The notes under the pieces: model-generated
What the model saw: only the letters and a program-made list of their open reading frames with translations
What the model was told of the DNA's origin: nothing
The model's database searches: none
Shown here: positions 25,041-37,800 of the stretch, one piece after another
Layout: every line of letters begins with the position of its first letter
How positions within the stretch are numbered: the stretch's first letter is position 1
Origin: Hyalella azteca
Lineage: Eukaryota > Arthropoda > Malacostraca > Amphipoda > Hyalellidae
NCBI RefSeq assembly: GCF_000764305.2
Contig: NW_025939071.1
Coordinates: forward strand, 1-64,000
Direction: 5' to 3'
DNA: 64,000 bases
Program-made: the position numbers and the translations under genes

Positions 25041-25933
25041 CTACTGGGTTTACATCCTGTTTGTTTCTTTTTAGACGGAGTCAGCTATAATTTTGAGGAA
25101 CACTTTCTTTTTTGCGTTCATGTTATGGAGTAGAATGTTGTGCTAATGCAATTTTACTTGCACGATTCCCATCATTCTTGTTGAAATTTGAAGCTTCTTG
25201 AACCTACTCAGTCTTCATCCATTATCCCACATCCATCTTAATTCTTCACATTTTGCCCCCATTTAACCACCTATTTTTAAATCAATGTAATGCATAATTC
25301 AAGGTTATATTCGTATGCATATAGTCTGGAACCTTGTTGACTCTACCGCCTTTTCTATGACTGAGGCAAGTGCTGGGACTGGCGACTCGTATCGATGTTG
25401 CTGTGCCGTGAAGCTCCTCGACGACAGCATCCAATTATTGGAAAGCGATGGTGACAAAAAGTCCAGAACGCAATTGTAATTGTGATTGAGACTCCTTGTT
25501 TTGTGACATGCCTGAAAATGGGTCTGCACACACACTTTGTTGTAAATTTTGTTCGGTTTTTGTTCAAGTTTCATGTAAAATTTTTTAAGAAACTCAGTGA
25601 GTTGGTTAAAAACTCAAGTTCTGTTCAGTTTAACTCCACGAGATGATAGAAGTTTCTTCGTTCACTGGAAAGTTACAATTCAGGTTTGTGATCTGAAATC
25701 CCATGATGTTTCCTAGTTTAATGTTTGGTGCGAGAGCATTTCTATTCACCAATTTATTGAATCGACTTTGTTCTGTTAATCCAATGGATTCTCATACTAA
25801 ATGCTAGCAGGATTTAATGCCCTTGGAACGTGTCATGTTAGTGACCTTACCTTCCCGAATGTTACTGCTCATCCGAGGGACGGCAAGAACCCTCTACCCT
25901 TGTTCGAAAAAAAATTCATTCGACAGAAAGCGT

Positions 25934-26070
25934 TCTGTTAAATGCAGCCGTAGACCGTGCATGCTCTCTCACTAGACAACGCCTTGTTGAATGCAGCCGT
26001 AGACCGTGCATGCTCTCTCACTAGACAGCGCCCTGTTGAATGCAGCTGTAGACTGTGCGTACTTTTCAGT
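25934..26070. repeat. 49-bp tandem triplication
   Basis: AATGCAGCCGTAGACCGTGC begins copies at 25941, 25990 and 26039, so the period is 49. The first two copies are nearly identical; the third has drifted (AGCTGTAGACTGTGC). The overlapping minus-strand frame of 115 codons is partly made of this repeat. Confidence 0.88.
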
Positions 26071-26079
26071 GACATGAAG

Positions 26080-29000
26080 TGGAGCGAATGTCGCCGTGAC
26101 GCAAGAGAATGGTGAGACAAACTGGTTGCGCCAGACCACGGCACTACCGGCTGCGCTCCCGACAATTCCTTCGAGGAAGCTTCAGGTTTCTCGGTCTGGA
26201 TTCCAGACACAACTCGTCCAATTGAAATTCTCAACGTTCCAACCGAGTCATGAAGTCGAAAACAGGGTTCGACAAGTTGCTGCATTTTTTATCAAGTGAA
26301 TTAAGCGAGTGCATTTCATGCTTGAATCATTTACAATTACCCCTGCGCCATTGCTGTAGAGTTATAGGAACATTTCCGTTTATTGGTTCTAGATTCCTTT
26401 AATATTATGTTAGTTTTGTCTCGTTTTAGGTCATTATTTGTCTTGTTTCTTAGTTCTCTCCTTTGCAGCACTGTCTTAGTATCCTTTTCTTCCCGAATTG
26501 TTTCGCCCAGCAGGAAAAGATTGTCCGACTCAATGGATTGTTTGCTCCCCAATAGCTTGAACAGCAATGGCCAATTCTTCCCAATTTACTGCTCAAGTTT
26601 GTTGGCTTTCATTCGTTTTACTCCGCTCGGCTGATTCGCTTCAATATACTCCAACCAACTTGATTTACTGATAGCGAAAGATCAAGTGGCAGACTATGCG
26701 TTCGCCTTCCTTGTACTCTTGCATTTGCGGTCGAACATAATTATTCTCTAGTCATCTTTATGTTATCTTGCTAGGAATCTGACCTCGAATATTTCAACGT
26801 CTGAAATCTTCCGTAGGAATAGCACGGGATTTTGGAAACCTACCGTTAAGGTCGCTGGTGCGCTTGAGCGTTAGGTTGTCGGGAAGACAGGTGTCTGTCT
26901 GCATGGAGGATGGCAGCTACGCTTCCATTCGAGCTGCGCTCACATCAAGATGAGAGCGCAAATTTCAATTGCTTTGTGGCAAGAATGCAGTTTTTTGTTT
27001 GAATTGAAATATTCTGCTGTGAGTGTGTTGAGTACGATAATTTTTCCGCCCTGTTTACTATTTGATCGTTTGCGCTGCACTTTTGCTTGAATGTTAATTC
27101 GTGATGAAACGATTTTGTTCTTAAGGGACTTGATATAGCATTTTTTTACCCGTGTCGTAATATTCAACTGTTAAACAAAGAATGCTAACATTTTCCGGGA
27201 TAAATGGAAAACGGGATTAGCTTTTATCATTCTTGTAGAGGTGAACAACACTTGAGAACGAAAAAGAAGTATTTAAAAATTAGTTCAAATATAAACATTA
27301 AATTGAGTTTTGCAGTGCAAGAGTTGTTTAATAGCTCATACCTTCTCGCTTATTTCATACTTTTATATATGTCGCTGCAAATGCCTGTGCACTGTAAAAT
27401 GTTTCATCTGTTTGTTCTTCACCATTGCGGAACTGAGACAGAGAATCGTGATTTTTATCCCCGCGCTCACATTGGGACGAACACCGTTGACAAATTCACT
27501 CGACGTTGAGAGCCTGTCAGATGCATTTGTGTTCGGGTGGCACTCGAAGAACGTGAAGAGCTATCGCTCCTGTCGATCCATTGAACGATGAATCTACGAG
27601 ACTTCGCTCTTGGCCTTATCATCCTATCTAAATAATGGCCGTGTTTGACATCCTCGTCAGAATATGAATATTGAGTGCCGTCCTGGCTTGTTCTGCTTTA
27701 CATTCGTTCAACGCTCGTAAATACGAGCTGCCTTACCCTTCTCTAGCACACGCATTTCGATCAGCCGTTTTTGACTTTGCTTTAAAGTATAATCGTGCCT
27801 CAGAGCAGCGATTTTGATTTAAAATAAATTTGATTTAATACAATATCAACTCGTCGCGTTTCAGTCAAGAGCGCGTCTCGACATTCCTGAAGATCTTTGA
27901 ACCCATTCCTCACATATACGACTCAGTTGTCATCATTCACTAAAATGGGTAATTAAGGATAAGTTTTCGTGTAGACTTGATTACTATAGAACAATTCGCC
28001 CTCCCTCTTCATCGTGTTCAGAGCGGCCCCCGTTGACGCTAGCCATTCTTCGAGAGCATCTCTCATAGGATTTTATTGGCCATTAAAAGCATCCATGTGC
28101 CGAGTTCTGATGTCATATCCCTAAGCCTAGAATGCCCGGTCCATTTCGCGTGGTCAATGCCACTTCTGCTGGACATCAACTTTTAGAGCGTATTTTCGGG
28201 ACCAAAGTTGTAAGTCCGTCGTCTGGTTCAAAATTGATTCAAAATCCATTATTTACGTCTTGCCTGCTTTAGTTAGCGATATTTTTGAAACTGGATCAAT
28301 CGGGGACGAAACTGATTTGTGAGCAAAAATATAATTGAAAAAAATGGAGCACGAAATATTTTTAATCTTCGCAAAATTATCCTCACGCTAATATTACAGG
28401 ATTCCAATCGTTTTTTACCGCATTAAATACTATTCTAATGTATATCGTTCTACTACCATAGTAGTTCTACTACTTATACTCTTCAACGTATATCATGTTA
28501 AAGGATTCCAATTGTTGTTACCGTTTTGAATGTACAAGTTCCTTATCTTGTATTATTCCTGTCACTAATTTTATAAGGTTGTCCTGTGATATAATGAGAT
28601 CCCAGAGTCCAACGATTGATGGTTATAGGTAATGATATTGACATATTGTTATAGAACTATATGAGTCAAGAAAGGAGGATTTTCAGCACACATTATTGAG
28701 CCTCACAAACGAGGCGGGAGTCGGCTGTTTTCTTCATAACTGGACTTGAAATTTGTGCGATTGGCTTGAGGCCATCGATCGGGAGCGCCGCTCAATTCAT
28801 GGATTTCGAGATGATTTGTTCGATGTCCCCAGACATGTTCTATTGATTGAAAAATTGGACTCGCCTTGCCATAGATATCCGTTAAATTGTGTTTCTGCTG
28901 TCTGGAACTGCATTTCATTAGTGAGGATTAAACGTGGTCATGATGGGCAGATTTGTAATTCCGCACTTCACAAAGAGTATTTCCTACGTTGTATCTCGTT

Positions 29001-30237
29001 TTCAGTTACGAGCTCTATAAACCTAATCTACTCGAAAGATAAGATGGTGCATTTCAACGCTTAGAATGTTTGTGGCCTTCGTATGAAGTCGGTAACTTGC
29101 CAGCGCAAAAAGTAAACTAACTCTGGTGCTCCAAATCCAAATACACGGAGAGACTCCTCTTCCTTGGTACTTGCACACGGTTAACGCGGCGTTGGTGTCG
29201 AGTAATCGTCATGCTGCTTCGATTTCTCGAAAAAGTCATCAATGTCAATTTTGCCTGCGAAACTAGCGGCTAACTTTCGTGCTAGGTTTAGCCTCCCATC
29301 GGATGTCCAGTCCACACGATCGCGTTAGCCTGGGCCACCACGGCTAGGTCACTCGGTACAAGAAACTACATAGTTTATGTAGTTGAAGAAATGATCTCCA
29401 GGTTGAAGAGGAATGGCCAACGCGTTCTATTGAGATGGTTTTCACGTTGCAGTAATTGTCGGCAGAAGAATGGTTTCTGCATTGCAAAAGAATGGTTTCT
29501 AAGGTGCAACGGTCGTTTATTTGCCAAGTACGAATTAATGCTGCAATGCCGGAGAGATCGTTTCTACGTTACCCGGGAAATTATTACTATGTCGTAAGAT
29601 GGCTCTATTTTGCTTTGCACAAGACGTTCTCTGATCCAATTGCACTTGTAACTCTTTTTCTATTTACCGTTAAATCATTCACGCGATGTGGGTTGTTGAT
29701 ATATTTTATGTTGTTCGATAATAATGAGGGTAAATGTTATTATGGTGAGGGTAATTATGAGGGTAAATGTTATGATAATTTTTATCTCTATCATTATCAT
29801 CAGTCCTATATTATACTGAGAATTGTACCTACCAAGTGTCCTGTGTTTTCTATACACATGTCTTATTGTTAAAACATTTGTAGATAGTGGTTTTCTCGTA
29901 CAAATTCGCGGGGGTTTTCCTTCATGCGAGTTAGATAAATTATTTATTAAATCGTTTTAGCAATTCCGAAGCGTTATATTTACCATTTATAATGTGTAGC
30001 TTAAAATAAAGATTTAATTTTTATTTTTCTCGTGCATATACCAGAAACGAAACATTTAATTCTTCCTTTGCAAGAACTTGAAGCAACCTGTTCGGACTAA
30101 AATATTCGTATTCATTGATCTTTTTAACTTTTTGCATACTGGGGTCGGTGTCCAGCTTTGCTTTAGAGGAACAGCCTCTGCAAAATATGTCCCTATTGAG
30201 AACGTATGTAGACACTACGGCCAGCCATGGAGAGCCG
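26080..30237. other. No gene seen
   Basis: Mostly AT-rich non-coding sequence. Near 29721-29790 a diffuse GAGGGTAAATGTTAT repeat appears two or three times. A 138-codon frame at 29456-29872 crosses this repeat and has no recognisable domain; its length is within chance. Likely intron. Confidence 0.5.
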
Positions 30238-30246
30238 TATATAAGG
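30238..30246 (+). promoter_or_regulatory. TATA-like box TATATAAGG
   Basis: TATATAAGG followed by CGCC lies in a GC-richer segment, about 125 bases before the 79-bp minisatellite. The GC context makes it more notable than other TATA matches in this AT-rich window. A cryptic promoter or a remnant LTR promoter is possible. No transcript can be shown. Confidence 0.18.
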
Positions 30247-30362
30247 CGCCTTGGGTGACACACTACAAGCTTTCTTATCTTCGCTCCACGATCGCCCGAA
30301 TAGGGCGGCTCTGAGTTCGGCGGTTTCTCGCGTCCGTTGTCGTCTTTGGTTACGCTGGAGCT

Positions 30363-30680
30363 GGTCAATTGGCCATCCCTTGGTCGTAGGTGTCTTTCTT
30401 CGACACTTGCTCGAGTGTCTCGACACACACGTACACTTGCTGCTCAATTGGGCATCTCTTGGTCGTAGGTATATTTTTTCGACACATGCTCAAGTGTCTC
30501 GACACACACGCAAACTTACTGCTCAATTGGGTCATCTTTTGGTTGTAGGTATATTTCTTCGACACATGCTCGAGTGTCTCGACACGCACGCACACTTGCT
30601 GCTCAATTGGGCATCTATGGTCGTAGGTGTCTTTCTTCGATACATGCTCGAGTGTCTCGACACAGAAGCACAACTTTCCT
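30363..30680. repeat. 79-bp minisatellite, four copies
   Basis: GGTCGTAGGT marks copies at 30382, 30461, 30541 (GGTTGTAGGT) and 30619, so periods are 79, 80 and 78. Each copy holds TCGACACATGCTCGAGTGTC-type sequence whose ACAC/GTGT and TCGA parts can pair into a small stem. Minus-strand frames read a repeating peptide (ETLEHVSKK), partly in frame because some periods are multiples of three. I read it as minisatellite DNA. Confidence 0.88.
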
Positions 30681-30689
30681 TTGTAAATA

Positions 30690-33600
30690 ATCTGATAGAA
30701 CATGAATTGCAGTAAACACTACTGTGCTTCTCATTTAGAGTTATATTTTTCTTTTGAACTCTATAGATAGGTACGGTTCAGTAGCGCATGTATTGAGTAA
30801 TCGATCGCCGTTTCTCGCATGATTGGTTCGTGCATTATCTGATACCGGTACGGTACTTATATAGTAGACACCTGAAACATGCTGTCTTAATTAGTGAACG
30901 TTCTCATTTATAATAATACGGTAACATGCAGCATACAAGTTAACACGTTTTAGTATTACACTTCACTGCGAGAAGCAAAGTTTAATTAATTGGACGTATC
31001 TATAAACATATTAGTTCAGCCTTCGCTCGAGAAGCCAGAAATATCATCTTATTTGCTTGTAGATGCATGTTCATCGTTCAAAAATTATCAATGATTTGGC
31101 CTCCATTGAAGATTTTTTTCCGTTCGCGACGCGTTCGGCGTCGTTTGTGTCTATTTGCTTAAGGAATCCTTGCTATACACTTCACCAATCCATAAAACAT
31201 AGTTTTCCAATAGAAGAACATGAAAGCTTTCATACTTTTTTCAATGGGATATCCTGTTAATTTTTATAATAACCAATCACTTAGCGGCTCCGGTCTCCCA
31301 CAATTATAATAATCATTGTGTTTTTGGTGGGATATCGTGCGCCAATTCTCCCTTGTGATCGTCGTAAAACGTATTGAACGTCGGGAGCTCGTCCAGCAAA
31401 ACGCGTCTTGTCGCCGCTACGAAGCGTCACTTGATGAGGGTCGATTTAGCCTCTATATAGGTGGCGGCTAATCTCGTCATCCGTCTTATCCTAAGCCATC
31501 GTGTTCCTCTTTATTTTTCACTTCAATCGAGTAATGCTTTGCCTCATAGGGTGTACCCGTTTGAGTCAGATAGCGTGTGCTTATAGATGCTATCACCGCA
31601 TGCAGTACACGGTTTGCTAACGCATCTAAGTGAGACGAGAGCTTCAAAAACACTTGTGCTCAATGGTGTCATGATTGCCCCCTGGAAATATCATCATTGG
31701 CAGGGGATGTTCAGCTATCTGGCGATAGTTACATGCTGCACTCGCCAAAGCGAAAAAAAAACAAGATGCACAAAAAGATGCGTCGCGACGGGATTGAAGA
31801 GCAGAAGGTAAAAAATTAGTTGCCTCAGGCAGAAGTTCAGCGGGGCTGCTGTGCCTCGCTGCTGTCGAGTCTAACCGACCAAATAAAAGCGAGCTCTCTT
31901 CGTTTCTATAATTACGATCAGAAATTACGAGCATTCTTCAAATCATTGGCCGTCGTTTGCAATGCCACGTAACTCCGTCTGCTGGCAAATCTGTCTGTTC
32001 GATAAGCCCAGATGATTTCATTCGCTTCGGCGTATGTGAAGGAAGTGGTCACAATCACACGCTGTCTTATGTCCTCTCTTCGTAAGGGTCACTTTTCCGT
32101 GCTCACTGATGTAGCCGAGGTCGTGCTAAGGTTGGTTGCGTGGTAAATGGACTTAGCCTTGTCCCTAGTAAATGAAAATCCTGAGTTATGTGGAGCCCAT
32201 ACCTCGGGTACTTACGCACTCATTATCCAAACTCAAAGTGAGATACGCTGCTTTCGATTAATTTCATCTTACTTCCTAATTCCCATGTTATGGGTCGCCG
32301 CGTAATAGAATCATGTGCAGCTTCTAATTTAATGCCGCATTTCTAAAGCTACCTCTTACGAATTCAGGAATTCGCCACTCGTCGTCGAGTTTAAAGCACT
32401 TGGCTCTTCACTGACTTTCGAACAGGGGAGGATTGAGCTGAATGCTAACGTACATACATACATACATACATTTTCATTCAATTATAAAAGTTTTTCACAA
32501 TTTATCTTAATTTCTTCCACATGGTCTGTTTATCAGAAAATATTTATACTTATATCGTTCGACAGACCTTGCCTGAAGAGGAGAGCCTCGCTACCACACA
32601 TCTTGCCTCTTACAATCACGTCTCGGAGAAAAGTTCGAGTGCGTTCTTGCAAGAGAATGAGTCCCACTCATATTTTCCAGCTCGCTAATTGATCTTTTGT
32701 GCTTTTTGTTGAGCCATAAATCGTCTGAAATATTCAGTCGGCGAACAGTGACTAGCGGCTTGCGGGCCGCAGCGATAGGGACTGAAAACAACTGGCGAAT
32801 GGCCACTAATAGACGAAACGGGTTGGTAAATGACCGCTAATACAGGAACTCTGTAAAAAGACACGCCACGCTGGGCTGGTATCCGCAGGTTGCCGCTGGG
32901 GTGTATTTCTGACCGGGAGCTTAATTTGCTTTGCTGATGCCTTTAAATGCGATTAAATGGATATGAAGTGAACGTGGACTAATGAACATTGTAATGTAAC
33001 GAATCTTTTTAGCTTTTCATTCTATGATGTCGTTCTTTTATATTGTTCCTCACTTGATGATGTTGCAGATTTTTTAAATTATTTGTTGAAGATCTTTTCC
33101 TCTTGCATTGAATTCGGTTGAGTAGTTTAGCAAACTAAGATGAAAATTTATTATCCCAAAAAAGCGTGCAAAACTGTAATTGTCAATGATACTAATTGAA
33201 ACGAGGTCATATCACCGTCAAGTCGCTTGAATTTATAGTCGAAATCCTTACTTATGGGAAATAGGAGAAAATTTTAAACGTAGAGACTAAAGTATTCATA
33301 AATGTTTTCTTCTTAATAATGACAATATATATTTGTTCAATCGTTTCCGTAATAAATAAGAAATCTGTACGTATGTCAATAAATCTTATTGTTACTAAAA
33401 TGTTGCTGTCGAATTCCGTGGTTGAACTACCCATTTCACTGAGTTCATTATTTAATAATACTAGCGGATTAATCCTGAGCTGTCCGGGCTTGAAAATTCC
33501 TGTCATTTTGGAGCCCCGTTATCTTAAATCTCGTCACTTCCGTAATCCACAGTTCAGGTTCATCTTTCGCGGGTAAGCATAGGAACATGCAATATTAAAA

Positions 33601-34300
33601 TTTCTCATTGCATTATAAGAATAAATTAACCATTCTAAAATATATTTACCGCTATGTATTTTCTGAAATTCTGAATATTGAAGGAATGAATGCAATCGAA
33701 GAATTTGTTAAATAGGGCCACTATAATAAAAATTGATGTGATTTAAATTTAAAGATGCAAATGTATAGAGTACGTAACTATCCAAATTTGATTTATAAAC
33801 TATTTTATCAAGTTATTTTTTATAATTTATATAGTTAAGGCTACTTCCGCCTTTTAAAAAAATTCGGAAAGAGCGTCAAGTTCGTATTCCGGGTTAAAAC
33901 TTTCATTGAAATGCTCGCATTTAAATTTTTTGGCATGAGAAATTTCAGGTTCACGTAATATACCGATAGTTTAAGTATCCTGATACGGGCAAAAAAAACC
34001 TTTGTATTAGGTAAGGCTTAGCTAAATTGTTTTGTATATTTATAACCATGGCCCAGCAGCGAATTTTACTCCTTACGAATGTCACCTTGTTGTTCTTCAT
34101 GGGATATCTAGATAATTTCTTTTGCTGTGTATACATCCCGAGTATACACAGTTCACAGTTAACAGTTAACAATTGAGTGAACATGTATAACTTAAAAAAT
34201 AAGTGATTGCATGTGATGAGATTACTTCATTGAATCTCACCATTTTACGTCAACTTCTGATTGAATGATAAGAATTTTTACTTAGATTGAATTCCTCTGC
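30690..34300. other. No gene seen; contains a TACA microsatellite
   Basis: AT-rich sequence with a (TACA)5 run at 32451-32471. Frames are short and unremarkable. Confidence 0.5.
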
Positions 34301-34477
34301 AATACTGGGGCGTCCGGAAGGTTCACCATGCAGGCATCTCCGCTGCCGGCTACACAGCCGAGTCGTTGCCTCATCCTTCGTCATCGTCCTTATCTGCTAC
34401 GATCGACCTCCCGCCGAGCGCTCCCAGTAATGAAGAGCTGATCACGAGCCTCCGCTCTACTGGACGTCTTCGTCGGT

Positions 34478-34872
34478 CAGCCAGCGCTGGACCTGTGTTC
34501 CACTGGACGTCTTCGTCGACCAGCCAGCGCTGGACCTCTGTTTCACTGGACGTCTTCGTCGACCAGCCAGCGCTGGACCTCTGCTCCACTGGACGTCTTT
34601 GTCGGCCAGCCAGAGCTGGACCTCAGCTCACTGTATGTCTTCGTCCACCAGCCAGCGCTGGACCTCAGCTCACTGTATGTCTTCGTCGACCAGCCAGCGC
34701 TGGACCTCAGTTCACTGTATGTCTTCGTCGATCAGCCAGCGCTGGACCTCAGCTCACTGTATGTCTTCGTCGACCAGCCAGCGCTGGACCTCAGCTCACT
34801 GTATGTCTTCGTCGACCAGCCAGCGCTGGACCTCTTCTCCACTGGATGTCTTCGTCGGCCAGCCAACGCCGA
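34478..34872. repeat. 42/43-bp minisatellite in a GC-rich patch, ten copies
   Basis: CAGCCAGCGCTGGACCTC marks copies at 34478, 34521, 34564, 34607, 34649, 34691, 34733, 34775, 34817 and 34860. The first four and the last steps are 43 bases; the inner five are 42. The inner copies share a changed half (AGCTCACTGTATGTCTTCGT) that the outer copies lack (CTCCACTGGACGTCTTCGT), so a variant unit was amplified in the middle. Because 42 is 14 codons, two + strand frames show 14-residue repeats. The 278-codon frame 34366-35202 runs through the array and into flanking GC-rich sequence. I consider it a product of the period, though a repetitive protein cannot be fully excluded. Confidence 0.9.
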
Positions 34873-34889
34873 ACCTCTGCTCTACTGTG

Positions 34890-37800
34890 TTTCTGTTACA
34901 CTGGATCTCTGTTCCACTGGGTTTCTGCTCAAATTGGCATCTGCTCAGCGGGAAGACTTCGTCGCCAAGCTAGCATTGGGTCAGCAAGTATTGAGGCACA
35001 GTTTATTCATTGGCCTGCTGTTCAGCGACGGACTTATGCTTTGCTGGACGTCTTCGTGTGCTGGCCAGCGCTAATACGCCTGCATGATGTCTTAGTCATC
35101 CCTTGCTTTGCCCGATGCTCTGCTGGGCTATTGTTTACAAGGAGCTTGTTTTACCCATTTGTTGGCGAATACCAAAGGGAGGTGATTATTTATAAAACTT
35201 AGCTTGTTTTATTGTGAAAATATCTTCAAAGGTGAACAGGATGTACCACTGCTTGGACTCGATACTCGAGACCTTCGCTCTGTAGTAGTCATGCAGGGCC
35301 ACAACGCCTCCTGACTCCTCGGATGCTGCTCGCCTTTTTTGGCTGAGGTTGCGTGCCGAGAAGCCTTGTTTTGGGTGCCCCCGCTGTGCACGCTCTTTCA
35401 TTAACCAGATCGAATTTTCATCGAGCCTGTAATAATGCACTTCTCTCCATGACCATATTTCTCCTCGGTGCTTTCCAGACGAACTTTCAATTTACAGCTA
35501 CGCTCGTGTGTTTTGGTTAACTTCATTAGAAAATGTATAATTTATAATGATATTTGACTATGTTCCATCTCTTTGATTTTAGGAAACAATTAGAGTTGCT
35601 ATTGATACTTGCTTATGCTAGAAATGTTTTTTTTTTCATTTTCGGTAAGGTAGGTAGTATAGATATTTCTTAGCCGTGATCAAGTCTCAAGATAGCATAT
35701 CTTGTTCATGCTCACCCATTAGTCTACGGATTAATGACATAAATTCTTGCCGGCTGTCTGCATTCCACAGCACGCACTATCTAATGACGATATTTACGAT
35801 TCAGTTGCATGCTTAGACTCGATGTATTTGTCCGATTGTGCTGGAATTCTTATTTAGCGCTTCTGTAGAGTATCTATTGAGTTATTCTGGAAGCGTTGTC
35901 TGAGCATTACTGCTATTTTGAAATTGTAACACAGCTTTTAGCAACTCTCACGTGCCTGATATAAACGTATAACTTCCGTACTTACTTTAAACTTCTTTCT
36001 CCGACGACCGTACCCCACGGTCAGGTATATATCCTCTTCGCTGTATCCATTTGCGCCGCGCCAACTGCATTACACACCTCGCCTGATACAGCAGACTGGC
36101 AGCTCAAGCAAATTATTGGGACATAATTTTGTCGAGAATGTGGAAGTTTCGGCCCTGGGGCATTTCCAGGACCGCAGCACTTGACGCTCGCCTCAATGTA
36201 CGGTTCGCCCGCATTTTAGCGGCACATGAGCTTCATTTTCTGGCGTTGCTCTCGACAATTTCAATATTTCACGCCTCTGCGATCATTCTAACAGCCGGCC
36301 ATTAAAGTCTCCGAGGCATTACTCAGCTGAGACTCTGCGCAGGCACCTATTACGATTAGTCGAGGTGTTTCCTGCTAGAGTCGAGGTGTTGATTGCAATT
36401 GATGCTCTGCGCATCATAGAAGTGTATGTACCTAAAATGTTCGTGCACCCGTCCTCGATGCAAAATTCACTTATTCTTTAATCTCGTTTAACGTCTGGAA
36501 GTATATTTTGTATACTATACCGCCTAATTTTCTGTTTTCAATGCTTCCTGTAACTTGAAAATGAATGTTGTCACATTCGAAACGTCGTTAATAAATTAAA
36601 TTACTTCATTGAAACTGCATTTTATCAACCAGCGTCATCTGAAGACTGAAGAGTATTGTTCGATCTTGAAAATTTTAATCAGTGAATTCTCTGGACATTA
36701 ACCACTCGTGTTGTATACTGTATACATGTTCGACTATTTCTATTTTTTCATCTCTCGCCAGAAATCAAGCCTAATAGGAGATTTATTAGCTGTGTTTTTA
36801 GTTCGTCTGTCGCATACGAAAACAAATCGTTGTATTTTTATTGCATTTCGAAATGCCTCAACGATATTCTGAATAGTTTAGCATAACTTAGTAAGAATTT
36901 TACTTCTAACTGATAGAATATTCTATCTTTTAAATGATTTTCATTTATGCATTATTATTCCAATTCCACGTCTCGTTCTGAACAATGGCTTTTTTCGAGC
37001 ATTTAAATTACGTTCATATATTCCGGCATGGCTTCCTGATTGCCTATTTTAATTTATTCTGGTTCACATTCATTTTACATCCTTTTCTTTTGTTAACAGG
37101 AGACTTAATGGCCACAAATGTCTTTATTGTCCTGTAAACGTGTAAAAGTCTTCAACAGCTGCCAATCGAAGACCCAATTGAACCTTAAACCTTGCCATAC
37201 ATTGCACCCCGTTTGAGAGTGTCTGTCACCTTAATTGAAGCGTTCTACTTCTCCTGCCAATCTCGGTGGGAAGTTCAAGAAATGTCGTTTAATTTTTGAT
37301 TCATATGTTTTTAGCTGTTTGAAATTTGTCGCGATTTTTGACGTCCAACTGAGAAGAGGCTTCACGAAAATAATCGCAGAAGATCAGTGTTCAAGTTATT
37401 TATTCACATACGAATCTCTTCACGAGTTAACAGTTCTGTGTTTTCTGCTTCCCAGCATGTAGACCTACATGGAATGACGATGCGTGAAAAGGGGCAGTTT
37501 TGAAAGTAATTATTTTGCGTATTGGGAAAATTTCGAGTTATAAAATATTAATTGGGAAATAAGCGAATTACGAATGTATTAAAGACAAGACTTGCAGTTC
37601 ATAAATCGTTAAGCGACATCGGGAACAGCTTAACTGTCCTGCAGTGCAGTGAGGCTCCATCTGACGCATCTGAAGGCAGGCAACTTCGTTTTTTTTGCCT
37701 GCAACGTAAGGAAGTTCGCGTGCACATCAAGGCACCCATCTAACTCTTACGTCTATCAAGACCATCTCCCGGGCTGCGGCCGAGAACACGGCGTGGCGCC

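Noticed and set aside
30251..30715. 154-codon + strand frame and a 112-codon minus frame
   Set aside because: Both are created by the 79-bp tandem array and show only repeat peptides.
34366..35202. 278-codon + strand open frame
   Set aside because: Most of it is a 42/43-bp minisatellite whose period keeps frames open; two frames are repetitive at once.
35186..35487. About 100-codon minus-strand frame (LDENSIWLMKERAQRG) that faintly recalls a transposase
   Set aside because: No DDE spacing, no terminal repeats and no flanking transposase blocks were found.
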